Positions 13,701 through 23,186 of a stretch of DNA of 64,000 nucleotides are shown piece after piece. Source of the DNA: Serripes groenlandicus. Taxonomy: Eukaryota > Mollusca > Bivalvia > Cardiida > Cardiidae. The stretch's first letter is position 1. The number at the start of each line of letters is the position of its first letter. The position numbers were made by a program, and so were the translations under genes. The DNA is taken from NCBI GenBank assembly GCA_031761405.1, contig JASEVX010000001.1, positions 43,427,587 to 43,491,586 on the forward strand, given 5' to 3'. Below the pieces are notes generated by a model. It was not told the origin of the DNA and searched no databases. It worked only from the letters and a program-made list of their open reading frames with translations.

Positions 13701-15279
13701 ATACCCTTTAATAATAAAAGACGGTTTTGTCAAATACTCGGATCCTGTTCGGTTCCCGATCTCATTGAAATCAGAGCAAACTACTTCGATGTGCGTATAT
13801 TGGAACAGACGTAACCGAATAAAAGTCGTCTCGAATTGACCCTATACATTAACCTTTTCCCTCATACGACAATTCTGCAGCAGACGACTTTGAACATATT
13901 TTGTCAAAAAATGGAAAATCTCTATAATTGAATGGATAACCTATGACTAAAAGTGGAAAACATTGTGGCAAAAGGAGAAATTGCTCGTTTTGAGCAATTT
14001 CTTCTTTTGTCACTATGTTTTCAAAAGGCCGTCTGCTGCAGAGGCGTCAGAAAGTGTCTTTATGAGGGAAAGGGTTAAAATAAACATGAATAGGTATTAG
14101 GTATTCACTTTACTGTACAATGAAACCGCACCATACAGTCAATGCTCGAATCCCCTATCATAATGATTACTACACATCTCTTTTATGTATATGTGTTATC
14201 TCCCCTCTTAATACCTAACGATGTTGTAGGCGACAACTTGATTGGATATCGTAAAGGTCAATCACAACGATCTGTAATATGCAGTCATCAGATCTATACG
14301 AGTGTTAACTACTGCAGCGAAGTTTAGATCTAGTATTTGAGCCGCGTGTAACGTGTTAGTGTCTTACAGGCAATAGGGTTTTACCATTTAAGCTGTTCTC
14401 GAGAAAGCCAACATTGTGGACTCTGCATAAAGTATCGACCCGTATCAGCCTGAGCATGCCGCGCAGGCTAACCCAGACAGACAATGTTCGACAATGTTCG
14501 CCTCCTGTGGATTTTTTGTTTCAGGACTCGTTTCTTTATACCTCAATCCTCCTGAGATGGAATGTGTCAGCCTGAATTAGCATACGCGGACTGTGCAGTC
14601 TCATTTGGGTCGATATATTACACAGAGCCAATTATGTTGGTTTTCTAGTGGAACGGCTCTTTTGTTTGCACTAAAGTGACGATACAGTCTCTGGATATGA
14701 CGCGTATTTAGTGTTCTGAAATCATTTTTAGATTATCAACGAGACTTTTCTTTTGAGTACCCACAGCAAAAAGTTTGGTTCCGTAATCAGGGGGATATTA
14801 TCAGGAATGAACACTTTACCCTCTCTTATATCGGCCCCAATATAGTTAATTCAGACGGTGTTGTAGTGGTGAGTGTTCGCTGCAGGTCCCTGGCCGGGTC
14901 ATACAAATGACTTGGTAGTAATGCCTTTTCCTCCTTGGTCCTCATAAGTGTTGGGTAAGTACTACGACCGATTCGCTAGTGTCAGGAGTGTTGGTTTGGG
15001 AGTACTGGGACGTTGTGATATAACAGAACAATTGTTTAAAACTTCATAAAAAAAAACAATTAAAAGAAAGTTCATCCATCGTTTCAAATACACGGCTTTA
15101 CTTTTCTTATTTCAGATTCCTACTGTATTCCTAGCGGGGATAAATATTTAGAGAGATTTTATCCAGACGGCGTAGAAAATATGACCCGTAATTTCTGGGC
15201 CGTGGCCGGGTTCACTACAGCGACGTTTATGTGTGTTATTGTGGTATTCAAACTAAAGGGTCTGCCTAATTTACACTGA
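1638..15279 (+). CDS. ABCG5: ABCG5-like ABC half-transporter, gene A (5'-partial; 11 visible exons)
   Basis: Joined exons: 1638-1768, 2758-2859, 5187-5319, 6578-6732, 8285-8402, 9421-9655, 10649-10848, 11411-11549, 12334-12519, 12964-13085, 15116-15279. They give about 561 residues with no stop. The order is the ABCG reverse layout: ATP-binding domain first (Walker A tail GSGKTS, Q-loop YVMQ, signature ISGGEKRR, Walker B ILLLDEP, H-loop TIHQP), then a charged linker, then a six-helix membrane domain. ABCG5-type landmarks are RIGLLYQ after helix 1, RDGLY before helix 3, and a Cys-bearing loop before the last helix. Family role: plasma-membrane sterol/lipid export as a dimer of half-transporters. 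The exon with the N-terminus and the start of Walker A must lie upstream; I found no candidate in 1-1637. Gene B lies downstream on the same strand as a tandem paralogue. A possible ATTAAA poly(A) signal is at 15522. The assignment to the ABCG5/8 group is firm; strict orthology is less so. Confidence 0.92.
1862..2055 (+). mobile_element. TTAA MITE copy (CACATA-type left end)
   Basis: TTAACCCTTTCCCACATA at left, gaaagggttaa at right; the central hairpin is reduced. It lies in the intron that gene B lacks. Confidence 0.8.
2104..2362 (+). mobile_element. tRNA-derived SINE, family 1, with 16-bp target duplication
   Basis: Element 2120-2346 is flanked by identical 16-mers TCATTGTCAAACTTAG at 2104-2119 and 2347-2362. 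The head has A-box-like 'tggtcgagtgg' and B-box 'gggttcgatccc'. The 3' end has 'gatataactgaaataatg', 'gttgaaagcggc' and an A-rich tail. Relatives are at 17936, 22222, 28940 and 30930. Confidence 0.88.
2403..2520 (+). mobile_element. TTAA MITE, degenerate half copy
   Basis: 'attaacccttccaacagcagcagacgacg' left end only; the rest is eroded. Confidence 0.5.
2758..2859 (+). CDS. ABCG5: ABCG5-like A, exon after Q-loop
   Basis: 34 codons, [14 protein letters not shown] onward, phase 0 at both ends; acceptor cgccag, donor AAG|gtaagc. The preceding exon plus this one total 233 nt, exactly the size of the single gene B exon 25801-26033. Confidence 0.93.
4310..5062 (+). repeat. Degenerate minisatellite, ~75-90 bp units, about 9-10 copies
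   Basis: Units share 'ggcgttggtttacattggat', 'cttgacattaattcattcaa' and 'tttgatacacaagaaagtat' with many point changes and indels. It lies in the gene A intron before the signature exon. Confidence 0.75.
5187..5319 (+). CDS. ABCG5: ABCG5-like A, ABC signature exon
   Basis: 133 nt, same size as its gene B counterpart. It carries the canonical signature ISGGEKRR and ends in phase 1 before a gttagt donor. Confidence 0.93.
5338..5483 (+). repeat. 73-bp tandem duplication
   Basis: Two near-identical units starting 'taggttaaatg(a/t)tcacagg' with a period of 73, beginning 19 bp after the donor of exon 5187-5319. Each unit contains a MITE-like 'accctttccctgatacagac'. Confidence 0.85.
5388..5685 (-). 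mobile_element. TTAA MITE, degenerate copy carrying a duplication
   Basis: 'accctttccctgatacagac' left part, central 'aaacattgcgaaaaaaggaa' / 'catttctccttttctcacaa', right 'cagacgactccaaaaaaacg'. Confidence 0.5.
5841..6133 (+). repeat. Minisatellite of ~10-bp unit TGTTTCAGTR
   Basis: About 28 imperfect units with TGTTTCAGTA/TGTTTCAGTG/TGTTTCCGTG variants. The array is open in one frame (Met-Phe-Gln/Val-Ser-Cys), which yields a spurious 145-codon frame. Confidence 0.92.
6332..6560 (+). mobile_element. TTAA MITE abutting exon 6578
   Basis: TTAA at both ends (6332, 6557). The central hairpin 'ggagaaattgctcgttttga ...' is intact. It leaves 17 bp to the exon, so the branch-point region probably falls in the element. 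Confidence 0.85.
6578..6732 (+). CDS. ABCG5: ABCG5-like A, Walker B / H-loop exon
   Basis: 52 codons including the split first one: [14 protein letters not shown] (Walker B and D-loop) to [10 protein letters not shown] (switch His) and ends at DQ. The acceptor is tttatag, with only 17 bp between it and the end of a MITE copy. The intron that follows is absent from gene B. Confidence 0.94.
7631..8266 (+). mobile_element. MITE fragments in the A-specific intron
   Basis: Hairpin-like pieces at 7640-7730, 7860-7965 ('cattgtgacaaaagattgaa' / 'ttttccttttccacaatgtt') and a right end near 8205-8266 ('gtatgtgggaaagggtta'). No intact copy. Confidence 0.5.
8285..8402 (+). CDS. ABCG5: ABCG5-like A, end of nucleotide-binding domain
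   Basis: 39 codons plus 1 nt; starts [13 protein letters not shown] and ends with the family-typical NPTDFF. Acceptor ctttcag, donor G|gtaaat. Confidence 0.92.
8512..8670 (+). mobile_element. TTAA MITE, internally deleted
   Basis: TTAA at both ends; lost most of the right arm, including the central hairpin's second half. Confidence 0.8.
8710..8940 (+). repeat. 71-bp tandem repeat, about 3 units
   Basis: Units contain 'tacatggttgccaagattgg' and 'cgtccagtcaacatggctaa'; the start points at 8721, 8792 and 8863 give the period. Confidence 0.88.
9285..9345 (+). repeat. Degenerate duplicate of the start of exon 9421-9655
   Basis: 'tctgtcagctgatctcgtgt gtgctgatagaggagac' mirrors the acceptor plus exon start at 9414-9455 about 125 bp downstream. 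It keeps an AG but the frame soon stops. Confidence 0.75.
9421..9655 (+). CDS. ABCG5: ABCG5-like A, linker exon
   Basis: 77 whole codons. Charged connecting segment ([12 protein letters not shown]...) leading to the first membrane helix; eight residues longer than in gene B. The first ~50 bp have a degenerate duplicate with its own AG at about 9292-9345. Confidence 0.9.
9656..10418. other. Gene A intron, no recognised element
   Basis: AT-rich, no family repeat or coding signal recognised, apart from a possible MITE right end near 10350-10395 ('gaagtcgtcttctgaggttt'). Confidence 0.4.
10421..10633 (+). mobile_element. TTAA MITE abutting exon 10649
   Basis: The left end is decayed to TATAACCC; the right end is gaaagggttaa. 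It ends 15 bp before the exon. Confidence 0.8.
10649..10848 (+). CDS. ABCG5: ABCG5-like A, first transmembrane helix exon
   Basis: 200 nt, identical in size to gene [11 protein letters not shown] precedes a hydrophobic helix ([16 protein letters not shown]), then RIGLLYQ and the start of helix 2. A MITE copy ends 15 bp before the exon. Confidence 0.93.
11201..11365 (+). mobile_element. TTAA MITE, shortened copy
   Basis: Left TTAACCCTTTCCCACATA, right 'gtgggaaagggctaa'; the central part is deleted. 45 bp before exon 11411. Confidence 0.75.
11411..11549 (+). CDS. ABCG5: ABCG5-like A, helix 2-3 exon
   Basis: 139 nt, same as gene [18 protein letters not shown], then helix 3 to SSVVYW. The acceptor has a run of T residues; donor TG|gtaagt. 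Confidence 0.93.
12043..12305 (+). mobile_element. 'gagccgttccac' foldback element
   Basis: The left arm 'gagccgttccactaggaaac' and 'cctctgcgttatgtatcgat' is inverted at the right ('cgatactttacgcagag', 'gttggttttctcg'). Internal 'cagcctgcgcag' / 'tgcgcggcatgc' are also inverted. It ends about 30 bp before exon 12334. Confidence 0.8.
12334..12519 (+). CDS. ABCG5: ABCG5-like A, helix 4-5 exon
   Basis: 186 nt, same as gene [14 protein letters not shown], then two hydrophobic segments with a conserved Glu (HFFGEIM) and MNPALANS between them. Confidence 0.92.
12658..12800 (+). mobile_element. TTAA MITE, left-half copy
   Basis: 'agccctttcccacttataac' left end and 'aacagtgtgggaaaaggaga'; the right arm is absent. 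Confidence 0.6.
12964..13085 (+). CDS. ABCG5: ABCG5-like A, re-entrant / extracellular loop exon
   Basis: Encodes [21 protein letters not shown]... through [12 protein letters not shown]. 122 nt against 128 in gene B; the loop is two residues shorter. Donor G|gtaagg. Confidence 0.92.
13185..13326. repeat. Nested palindrome
   Basis: The outer arms are 'ctcggcgatttccgt' and 'gacggaaatcgccgag'. The inner hairpin at 13239-13277 is gtcggtcatttccg / cggtggaaatgaccgac with an 8-nt loop. It starts about 100 bp after exon 12964-13085. Confidence 0.8.
13849..14078 (+). mobile_element. TTAA MITE, full 230-bp copy
   Basis: TTAA at both ends; the central hairpin has 'gaaattgctcgttttgagca'. Very close to the copies at 1323 and 57604, so probably a recent subfamily. 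Confidence 0.9.
14388..14660 (+). mobile_element. 'gagccgttccac' foldback element
   Basis: Left 'gctgttctcgagaaagccaa', right 'tggttttctagtggaacggc'; internal 'tattttttgtttcaggactc'-like sequence is shared with the copy at 21886. Confidence 0.78.
15116..15279 (+). CDS. ABCG5: ABCG5-like A, last exon
   Basis: 164 nt, same as gene B. Cys-containing loop (DSYCIPSG), an N-glycosylation sequon (NMT), the last helix ([15 protein letters not shown]) and the C-terminus KGLPNLH with stop TGA at 15277-15279. Confidence 0.93.
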
Positions 15280-15957
15280 CACACTTGGGTCCCTTTTGGT
15301 GTTTTAACTTTGTCCTGCTGAATTTCTTTGTAACAGACCAGAGTGATGATTAAGATCAACTTGCTTGAATATCGATCTGGATAAATCCCCACGATGCCTC
15401 GTTACTTTGAACACTGAAACAAAGGGGATGTCTATTTTGCTTTCACTATGTATTGCTGAAATTATCTTTTCTTTCAGCCCAAAGGTCAAGGTTGCTCTTG
15501 ATCTGAATAGTTGGCTAATGTATTAAATATTTCTTGAGAAAACTCATGATATATACAGACATGGAGTTACAATAAGCAGGTCAATGGTAAAAACTTAAGT
15601 GAAATAGTGCAATTGACAATTTGACTGTGATTATACTTTGAACAAAGTATTAGTTGGCTATGAACTTTTAAATAGCGAAAAAAGTTTTGGTAGATTTGCG
15701 TAAGCAAGGCTACCATTAGTACCATAGTTTCAGATGAAGTTTGATTTTATATATTTTAGTCCAATATTTGAATACATGTATGTGAAAAGGTATAAATTTA
15801 ATCCACTTTCAAAGCAAAGTCGATGCATTTAAGTAGCCAAATGATACATGCTGGTTTTTTTTTGCATTGGATTAATCAATTTATTATGTTAGTGAGCGAA
15901 TATCAAATGCTAGTTTACTTTATAAGCAGTTACAATTTTGTATCACAAATAGTCCAC

Positions 15958-16187
15958 GTAAATCCATTCCCACATGCATGCGCATTTTTGCGCATTTGCA
16001 GCAGACGGCTTTTGAAAAAACATTTTTGTAAAATGAGAATTTATCCATGAACATGTTCTCTCTCCCTTTGCCGCAGTGTTTTTTCTATTGCAATTCAATA
16101 AATATACTTTCATTTACAGAGAATTTCAACATTTTGCAAAGATGTTTTCAAAGCTGTCTGCAGCAGATTTGTCGTATGAAGGTTAAA
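15958..16187 (-). mobile_element. TTAA MITE, degenerate copy
   Basis: 'ccattcccacatgcatgcgc' left, 'gtctgcagcagatttgtcgt' right; both TTAA ends are lost or altered. Confidence 0.55.
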
Positions 16188-16448
16188 GAATATCATTAAT
16201 TATGATTTGAATATTTTCGAATAAAATAATAGGTTGAATCAATCACGGTGCATGAAGCATTCTGAGATCAGAGAAAATCAATCATTTTATTTTCATGAGA
16301 TGTAATTGTGATATATAAGTTCGTAAAGTACGAATTTGACCGATGCTCATTCTTTTGAAGGTAATTGACATTTGAAAAAATGCTACATGAAGGCTATATA
16401 ATAGAACTTTATGGTCAGTTACGAACATAAACGCTTATTCCTGAATTG

Positions 16449-16640
16449 GTCTCAATGGTGTAGTGGTTAGAATGACCAACGGGTTCAATCCCTGGTCGGA
16501 TTATTCCAAAGACTAAAAATATAAAACTGGAAGCAAATAGCAGCCGGGATAGCATATGGACGGATGCGATAGCGCCCGGATAAACGTCAGTTAGTAATAC
16601 TGGTAATATACCTAGGAACGCCTGCTGCCATCAGGAACAT
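16449..16640 (+). mobile_element. tRNA-headed SINE, degenerate
   Basis: 'ctcaatggtgtagtggttag' (A-box-like) and 'cgggttcaatccctg' (B-box) in tRNA spacing, followed by an unfamiliar body. Confidence 0.5.
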
Positions 16641-16659
16641 GCATTGCCTTAAAAGCTGC

Positions 16660-16842
16660 TTTTAATCCTTTTTCCGCATACACAAAATCTGCAGCAGATA
16701 CAGAAGATATCTATAAATCAAATAAGAATTCAACAATAGAGTTGAAAATATGTGGCAAAAGGAAAATTTGCTCATGACGAGCAATTTATCCTTTTGTCAG
16801 TGTTTCCAAACGTGATCTGCTCTGTAAGTGGTAAAGGGTAAA
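16660..16842 (+). mobile_element. TTAA MITE copy
   Basis: 'ttaatcctttttccgcatac' left and 'gtggtaaagggtaa' right; the central 'ggcaaaaggaaaatttgctc' hairpin is visible. Confidence 0.65.
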
Positions 16843-16896
16843 ACTCTGCAATCGTCTGGGTAACAAATTGAAAACGAACAAACGGAAATATAGTAA

Positions 16897-16970
16897 TAAG
16901 ACGGAATGTGTCGGCCGGATCAGTCTGCGCGCACAGCGCAGGCTGATCTGGTCGATACATTACGCAGATG
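16897..16970 (+). mobile_element. Foldback element, right-arm fragment
   Basis: 'agacggaatgtgtcggccgg' and 'cgatacattacgcagatg' match the right arm of the copy at 21886. Confidence 0.6.
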
Positions 16971-17893
16971 TCTTTTTGATTGAAGTGCCAATGATCAATT
17001 ACTGCATAAGTGAAATGAAAGTAACATAGTCGACTGTTACGTTATCCGTTTCCAATTGTATTAATGATCCACGTCCGTCGATTTGGGTTCTTACTGCATC
17101 TCCGTCACGGGGTCATATTAATGGTATACGGTAGTGACACTTGTGGGGCTACACTTCTAGTTTATCTCAGAAGTAAGACAGTCGTTTACTGTACGCAGCA
17201 AGCACCTCAATCGGCCGACGCGGCTTAGTTTGTTTATTAACTTATTATTATGTTGTTATATTGTTAACGTTTTATTGTGTTGATTAAAGCAAATACAAAA
17301 AAAGATAAAATAATGTTTTTCTTTGTATTAAGTTGTGATACGAAAGTCGATTTATCGCGATGCCACCGTTATGTGAACACTAAATTAACGTAACATTATG
17401 TTCTGTTGTCAATATCAGATTATCTATGCTACGCCAATCGGGACGTGTGTGGCAAGGAACACACTTATTCAATAAAATGTATCATTCTGTCATAAGTGCG
17501 AAAATACATCAAATTATAACGAACGTATTAATCCCACGTTAACGTTAGTATAACACGTGTGTGAAAACGTTACTACTTATCAGAAGTTTCTTGAAAACTG
17601 TTATGACTAATTGGCGAGAATTGCAGAACCTGGTCATATGTAGCGTATATGCGCTGGTAAATCTGGGTCTACGCTTGTCGCAAATGCCTTACGTGTGGTT
17701 TTTACAGCGAGCGCCGTTCAAAGGTATATTTCTCAAAATTCAACTGTGTCAATTCTTTCACAATTATAATTTTTAAGAAAACAAAATCAGGATTTAAATA
17801 AAACACCGTGTTCAATAATATATTAGGGCATAATTTAAAAGTGACACGTACTTTTTTGATGTGAATCATAATGTGCATATGCATCCTTAACTA

Positions 17894-18215
17894 ACCCTTT
17901 CCCACTTGCGGATGCATTCTGAAGCATTTTAAACAGAGAGTCCGCTGTGGTCGAATGGTTAGCGTCGGGGATTTGAAACCGGCTGTCCCGGGTTCGATCC
18001 CCTGTCGCGGCACTACGGTCATGGTAGAGTGCCCTTTGGGGCAAGGCGCATTTTCTAGCCTAGTATTGGTTTGTTTACCCAGGGATCATGAATAAGTGAA
18101 CTGTCGCCGTCATATAACTGACATAATGTTGAAAGCGGCGTAAAACACAAATAAAACAAAAACAGACGATTTTTTTTTTTAAATCGTTGAGGCAAAAGGA
18201 GAAATTGTTTAAACA
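17894..18215 (-). mobile_element. MITE interrupted by a SINE
   Basis: The MITE left part is 17894-17935 ('aaccctttcccacttgcgga') and resumes at about 18164 ('cagacgattttttttt', 'ggcaaaaggagaaattg'). The family-1 SINE fills the gap. Confidence 0.65.
17936..18163 (+). mobile_element. tRNA-derived SINE, family 1
   Basis: 'gtccgctgtggtcgaatggt' head, B-box 'gggttcgatccc', tail 'gttgaaagcggcgtaaaac' and A-rich end. Close to the copy at 2120. A short repeat 'acag' at the borders may be its target duplication. Confidence 0.8.
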
Positions 18216-18626
18216 GTCCCGAGTTTTTGCCCGCCAAACTTATCATTTTGATAAAGGCTATCCTGGGGTCAGTGTTAATTAACACCTCACTGATAATGAT
18301 CTAAAGCAAGCCGCAGAGTCATAAATACTGCCTGCCCGTATGAAATTCCCAACACATGTTTCTGAGAACAGATTTTTAGCAACAAGCTATACTTGTATTT
18401 ACACTTGTCTTTGCCGTTCAGAACCTTTTATTTTATTTAGTATGCTTGAAATTTCAAGTTGAAGAATTAATTATGTTGTATTTCATAATAATTATATAAA
18501 TAGTTAAGAATGAACTGTTTTTGTGAGATTTATTAAATAATTATAATAACTACAAAGTTTTCTGTAACAATAATATAAACAAATCATGTGCATTGGTTTA
18601 TAAACAAAATGAAAATTAACATTAGC

Positions 18627-18836
18627 TTAACCCTTTCCCGCATACAACAAATCTGCAGCAGACGACTTTGAAAACAGTGTGACAATACCTAAAAAGTCTC
18701 CATAAAAGATAGCTTATTTGTTAAATAAAGTTGAAAACATTGTGGCCAATGAGCAATTTCACCTTTGGCCACAATGTTTTCAAAAGTCATCTGTTGCTAT
18801 TGCGTCAAAATGCGTCTGCAGGTGGGAAAGGGTTAA
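18627..18836 (+). mobile_element. TTAA MITE, full copy
   Basis: TTAACCCTTTCCCGCATA to gtgggaaagggttaa; the central hairpin is ttgtggccaatg / ggccacaatg. Similar to the copy at 32315. Confidence 0.85.
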
Positions 18837-19335
18837 CACTCATAGCTAATACAGATTTTTGAATTATGTTATGATACTGAGTTATGCATATTCCACCCTT
18901 AATTAAAAACAAGAATCACAAAGAAAACATTGTGCTTTCATTCAATAAAATAAAATTGGATCTACGTAGTTTTTACATTATTTCAACTTTCCACGGATAA
19001 AGTCATCCCTCATTTTAAAGCGGATGGGATTCCCTTCAGTATCAATGTACGAGTTCATTTATAGACTAGTTATTTGACAGTACTATAAAGTTATATACCA
19101 CACAATGTAATTAGTAGCTTATAACTTAATAATATCTTGTATAGTCATGTAGCTTACTTCCCAGTTACGTACCACTACATTTTTGTACCTTTTTTGATCA
19201 ATGCATTTATAAAGGCAGGGGCGTACCTGGATTTAAATCGAGTATACGCACAGACGTGCATACTCCTCCGGGATTTTTTTTTAAATCCAACATTGCATCT
19301 GGTGCCTTCTAGGAGCATCTTTTTGGCACATACAG

Positions 19336-19555
19336 AAAACCATCGTGCGTTTTCTGGCTTCCCACACCATGCTTTCCAAGCTACTGGTTGGCTTTCCACA
19401 TATACTATAAGAACATTAGTGGAAAACGAATGAAGCCAGTCACAGTGACTTTTGTCAAACGTCGGAAAGAATTTATGACCAGCTGGATTTCTAACTCACA
19501 ACCCCTATATTGACAGCGCGCGTCGCTACCGATTGAGCCTCCGGGGCTGGGCTCT
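19336..19555 (-). mobile_element. tRNA-headed SINE, family 2
   Basis: Body 'tttctggcttcccacaccat' / 'ctactggttggctttccaca' and a decayed tRNA head 'cgcgcgtcgctaccgattga'. Confidence 0.65.
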
Positions 19556-20334
19556 CATCCAATGATCTACTAATTGAATATCAGGCGAAACAGAGAAAAC
19601 AATGACTGGAAGTTTATGTATAGACATATCTTCCCTGTTGGTTAATGTGGTTTTAAATCGAACAATCACAGGAAAGGAACAATCACAGGATACAATACGT
19701 ATCTTGAAGGATGCACTTAGATCACGGTTGCACGGTTAATTCCGATGATAAAGCTCGTTGATATTAAGTAGGCGTATGTTCGGAAGAAAACTATCCATAT
19801 TATTTCAGACCTTAGTCTTCTGATGGTTCGGAGATCTGATACTGATTGAAGAACATGAATTATGCCCCTGATCTAGTGCTCTGATAGCGTGCACGTGCTT
19901 CTAGATATGATATGTTTGGTTAAACAAAAATGATGTACTGCTATGTTTCCGTGTAATTTCTTGTATGTTTAATGTGCTTTTTTGGTAACTTGTAACTTGT
20001 TGCCACATGGTTCTTTGAATAAATAAATTAAACTATATATATAAAAGATGTACATGGATGTTGGCTTACTTTCAAACGTAAATCATTGTATCAAACCTAT
20101 CACTAACGATGGCAGTTTAATAGCAATTTCAAAATGTATATCTATCTGTCACATATAACTCTTTCTATGAAACAGATGACGGTTACAACTGTATTACGGC
20201 GTTTCCTGTGTATTTTATCAGTGCGGATTGAAAGCTTATACGCCAGTTCACTCGTCTGCAACACTTCGCACCATAGAGAGAAATACATACTGCCACTTTC
20301 AAGTATTTGGTATGACCCTATCGTGGATTAAACA

Positions 20335-20395
20335 CTGGTCATCCGCTCTCGAGGCGGACATCATAACCATTACACCACCGAAGCAGTTCTAACCA
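20335..20395 (-). repeat. tRNA-like SINE head fragment
   Basis: Reverse strand reads 'gaactgcttcggtggtgtaa tggttatgatgtccgcctcg', an A-box-like tRNA half like the head of the SINE at 22222; no body follows. Confidence 0.45.
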
Positions 20396-20696
20396 ATCCT
20401 TCATTCTGCATAGCCCTTATCCCCCTCAGTCATAAAAAAAAACGTTTTCAACAGCAGGCGACTCATGACAACATTAAATCAAATTCACCTTTTGTCAGAA
20501 TGTTTTCAACTTTATTCAATATTTGTTCTCATTTTAAGAGAGTTCCCAAATTATATACTGTTATAATCTTTTTCCCAATAAAAAAGTGTTCAACAGCAGA
20601 CTCCTCATGACAACATTAAATCATCAAATATCACATATCACTTCAATTAACTACAAACAAGACACAAATAAATATTGCAAATATCACTTCTTATAT

Positions 20697-20832
20697 GGGA
20701 GTGGAAACTCTTAATTGTGGTATATAATTAAAACAATTATATATAGGCTATACATTTTCCTTTTCGACGTTTCCACTCCCATTTTGTTCTATTTTATTAA
20801 TTCAACGTTTTAGACATTCGACGTTTCCACCG
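20697..20832. repeat. Small palindromic element
   Basis: 'gggagtggaaac' (20698) pairs with 'gtttccactccc' (20769). A third 'gacgtttccacc' follows at about 20820. The centre is (AT)-rich. Confidence 0.55.
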
Positions 20833-21291
20833 TCACTCGGTTAATATAACAAGTTGTTTTATATAATCATATAACAAATTGTTGACTTCATTTGTGCTTT
20901 ACTTTTTAACAAAAGAAAAATCACATTCAATTTAAAATACTTAAAGCAAAAATGTGTTTTATTTTTTAAAGAAAACATAATCTAACAATAGTATATCATA
21001 AATGTGATATAGGCATCAAAGTATTGAAAGATAACATACCTTTTCTGTATTGGTAGATTTTCATTTTAAGCCTAAATAGCAAGACAAACTCAATTCGAGA
21101 ATATTCTGATTTCAGCTCACATACTGCAATAACGGTCAGTACAAGAAACATCTGTGATACACACAGTAAATAGCCCAGCAGGATGGCCTGCTAAGTGGTG
21201 AATAATTGACTGGTTCAATTTCCTGGTGATTTCATGCACTGATAAGCCCTTTTCTCAAAATTAGGAGTTTGGGAGGCAACTTCCCTGGACT

Positions 21292-21660
21292 GTAAAGGCC
21301 TGTCAGACCTAGCCGATTTGGCTCGCCGGAGCTATACCGGAGCAAGTTTCGGGGGTCGGTACTAGTACGACAGCGCAACGCTAAGAACGTTCTTTAATGT
21401 CGGTAGAGCACCGGTAGCGCCCCGTAATCATAATGAGATCGGCGAATCTCCGGTGGCATCAATGTGTACTGTACTGGTACATATTTGATACCGTAGTCCT
21501 CCCGATGTACTAACGATATACTACCGTTCTTAGAGATGTGATGCCGTACTACATCGGTATTGCTACGGCCGATTGTCATTTTTCAAGTTCTTTCTCGACG
21601 GAGCTTCGCGGTGTGCTCTGGTTTAGTTCCGGCGAGGTACTGTGTGACAGGCCCTTTACG
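21292..21660. mobile_element. Foldback MITE with GGCCTGTCA-type ends
   Basis: Left 'gtaaaggcctgtcagacc' against right 'tgtgacaggccctttac'. Sub-terminal 'gctcgccggagctataccgg' against 'tagttccggcgag'. It contains a second inner pair around 'ccggtagcgc' / 'gagatcggcgaatctccgg'. No coding capacity. Confidence 0.78.
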
Positions 21661-21885
21661 AAGAGTAATTACTGCTTTTGCCATAATGATTTCAACTCTA
21701 TAGTCAATGATTATTATTTTTCATTTATGGAGATTATCCACATGTTTGGAAAGATGAGTTAAAAGTCGTATGCTGATGAATCATTGTATGCTTGAAATCC
21801 TTAATCGTTTAATATCTTATATTTAGTCAGGAGTTACCGGCCCCTACCATTACATTAAAAGGTCGGCTCCCTATTGATAAAATAT

Positions 21886-22150
21886 GAGCCGTTCCACGAG
21901 AAAACCAACATTATGGACTCTGCGTAAAGTATCGACCCGGGTAAGCCTAAGCATACCACGCAGCCTAATCCGGGCAGACACTTTTCGTCTCCTGTGGTAT
22001 TTCTGCTTCGGGATTCATTACTCTATACCTCTATCCCCCTGAGACGGAATGTGTCGACACGGATTATCCTACACGGACTGTGCATGCTGATCTGGATCGA
22101 TACATTACGCAGAGTCCATAATGTTGTTTTTATCGTGGAACGGCTCATAT
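21886..22150 (+). mobile_element. 'gagccgttccac' foldback element, full copy
   Basis: Left 'gagccgttccacgagaaaac' and right 'tatcgtggaacggctc'. The next arms 'ggactctgcgtaaagtatcg' and 'cgatacattacgcagagtcc' are almost perfect inverses. Best-preserved copy. Confidence 0.88.
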
Positions 22151-22221
22151 ATAGAGACAACCTTGTGGACCAAACCGGTTTAACATTTAAAACTCTAAAA
22201 ACAGTTTGCTGTGTTGTTTAT

Positions 22222-22495
22222 GAGACTGCTTCGGTGGTGAAGTGATATCTAGAGCGTCCGTCTCGGTTGTGGAGGTCGCGGGTTTCTATCCCCGTCCGGA
22301 TCACACCAAATACTTAAACAATTATAGTAATGGCTGTCCTTCATGGCGCTTAGGGTTACGGGGTAATCATTACGACATACTGGCTGGTTACAAACTAAAT
22401 GGACCAGTAAAACTGGTAACTTACCCAGGAAAAGCTGTGATATAACTGAAAAGATGTTGAAAGCGGCGTAAAACAATGAATCAATCAATCATTAT
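22222..22495 (+). mobile_element. tRNA-derived SINE, variant head
   Basis: 'gcttcggtggtgaagtgata' A-box-like, 'ggtttctatccccg' B-box-like, 3' end 'gatataactgaaaagatgtt gaaagcggcgtaaaac'. Relative at 30930. Confidence 0.72.
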
Positions 22496-22809
22496 TTATG
22501 ATTCCAAACATCAACTTTTATTGGTGTAGAGTTGACGAAAATCAATTGCATATTTACCAATTTACTACATATGCGATATCGATATACATGTATATAAGGG
22601 GAGATAACCAATCTAGTCGCCATTGTTAGTTCATGCCAGACGTACTAATTCACTACGTAACAACGGGTATCAGACTATCACACAGACCGTTGATATGTCA
22701 GGTATCTCCAATGATACATTAATTGATAACCTCGTTTATGGAAAAGCAATGTCGCACGAAAATCGACCTCCTGCACTTTGCTACCAGTGAGGATTAATCA
22801 TGATCTTCC

Positions 22810-23027
22810 TAGACTCTTTCCCACATTAAACAAATAGGCAGCAGACGCTGAAAACATATAAAAAGAATAATACTTTCTGCAATTGAAAGTATAAATATTG
22901 AATAGACTTTTGAAAACATTGTGGATAAAGGAGAAATTTCTCTTTTTGAGCAATTTTTCCTTTCGCACACACAAAAGTCGTCTGTCATATAAGTGTCAGA
23001 AAGCGTCTGTATGTGGGAAAGAGTTAA
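22810..23027 (+). mobile_element. TTAA MITE, near-full copy
   Basis: The left end is altered (tagactctttccc); the right is 'gtgggaaagagttaa'; the central hairpin is present. Confidence 0.75.
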
Positions 23028-23186
23028 TCGCAATTTAAGCAGTGCTCTGCCAAAAACAATCCGTAAGGCATTTGCGAACTGTGTAGAACCAGATCAGCCA
23101 GCGCATTCGCGTTATCTGTTCTGGCTCTGCACGGTTCGCCAATTAGTTAGAGAGCGTTCTTCCCAAATGAAAGTAGAAACAGTTCC

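Noticed and set aside
17561..17776. 71-codon frame with hydrophobic stretch and a possible donor
   Set aside because: Starts at GTG, no recognisable family, no acceptor or partner exon found; possible but not supportable.
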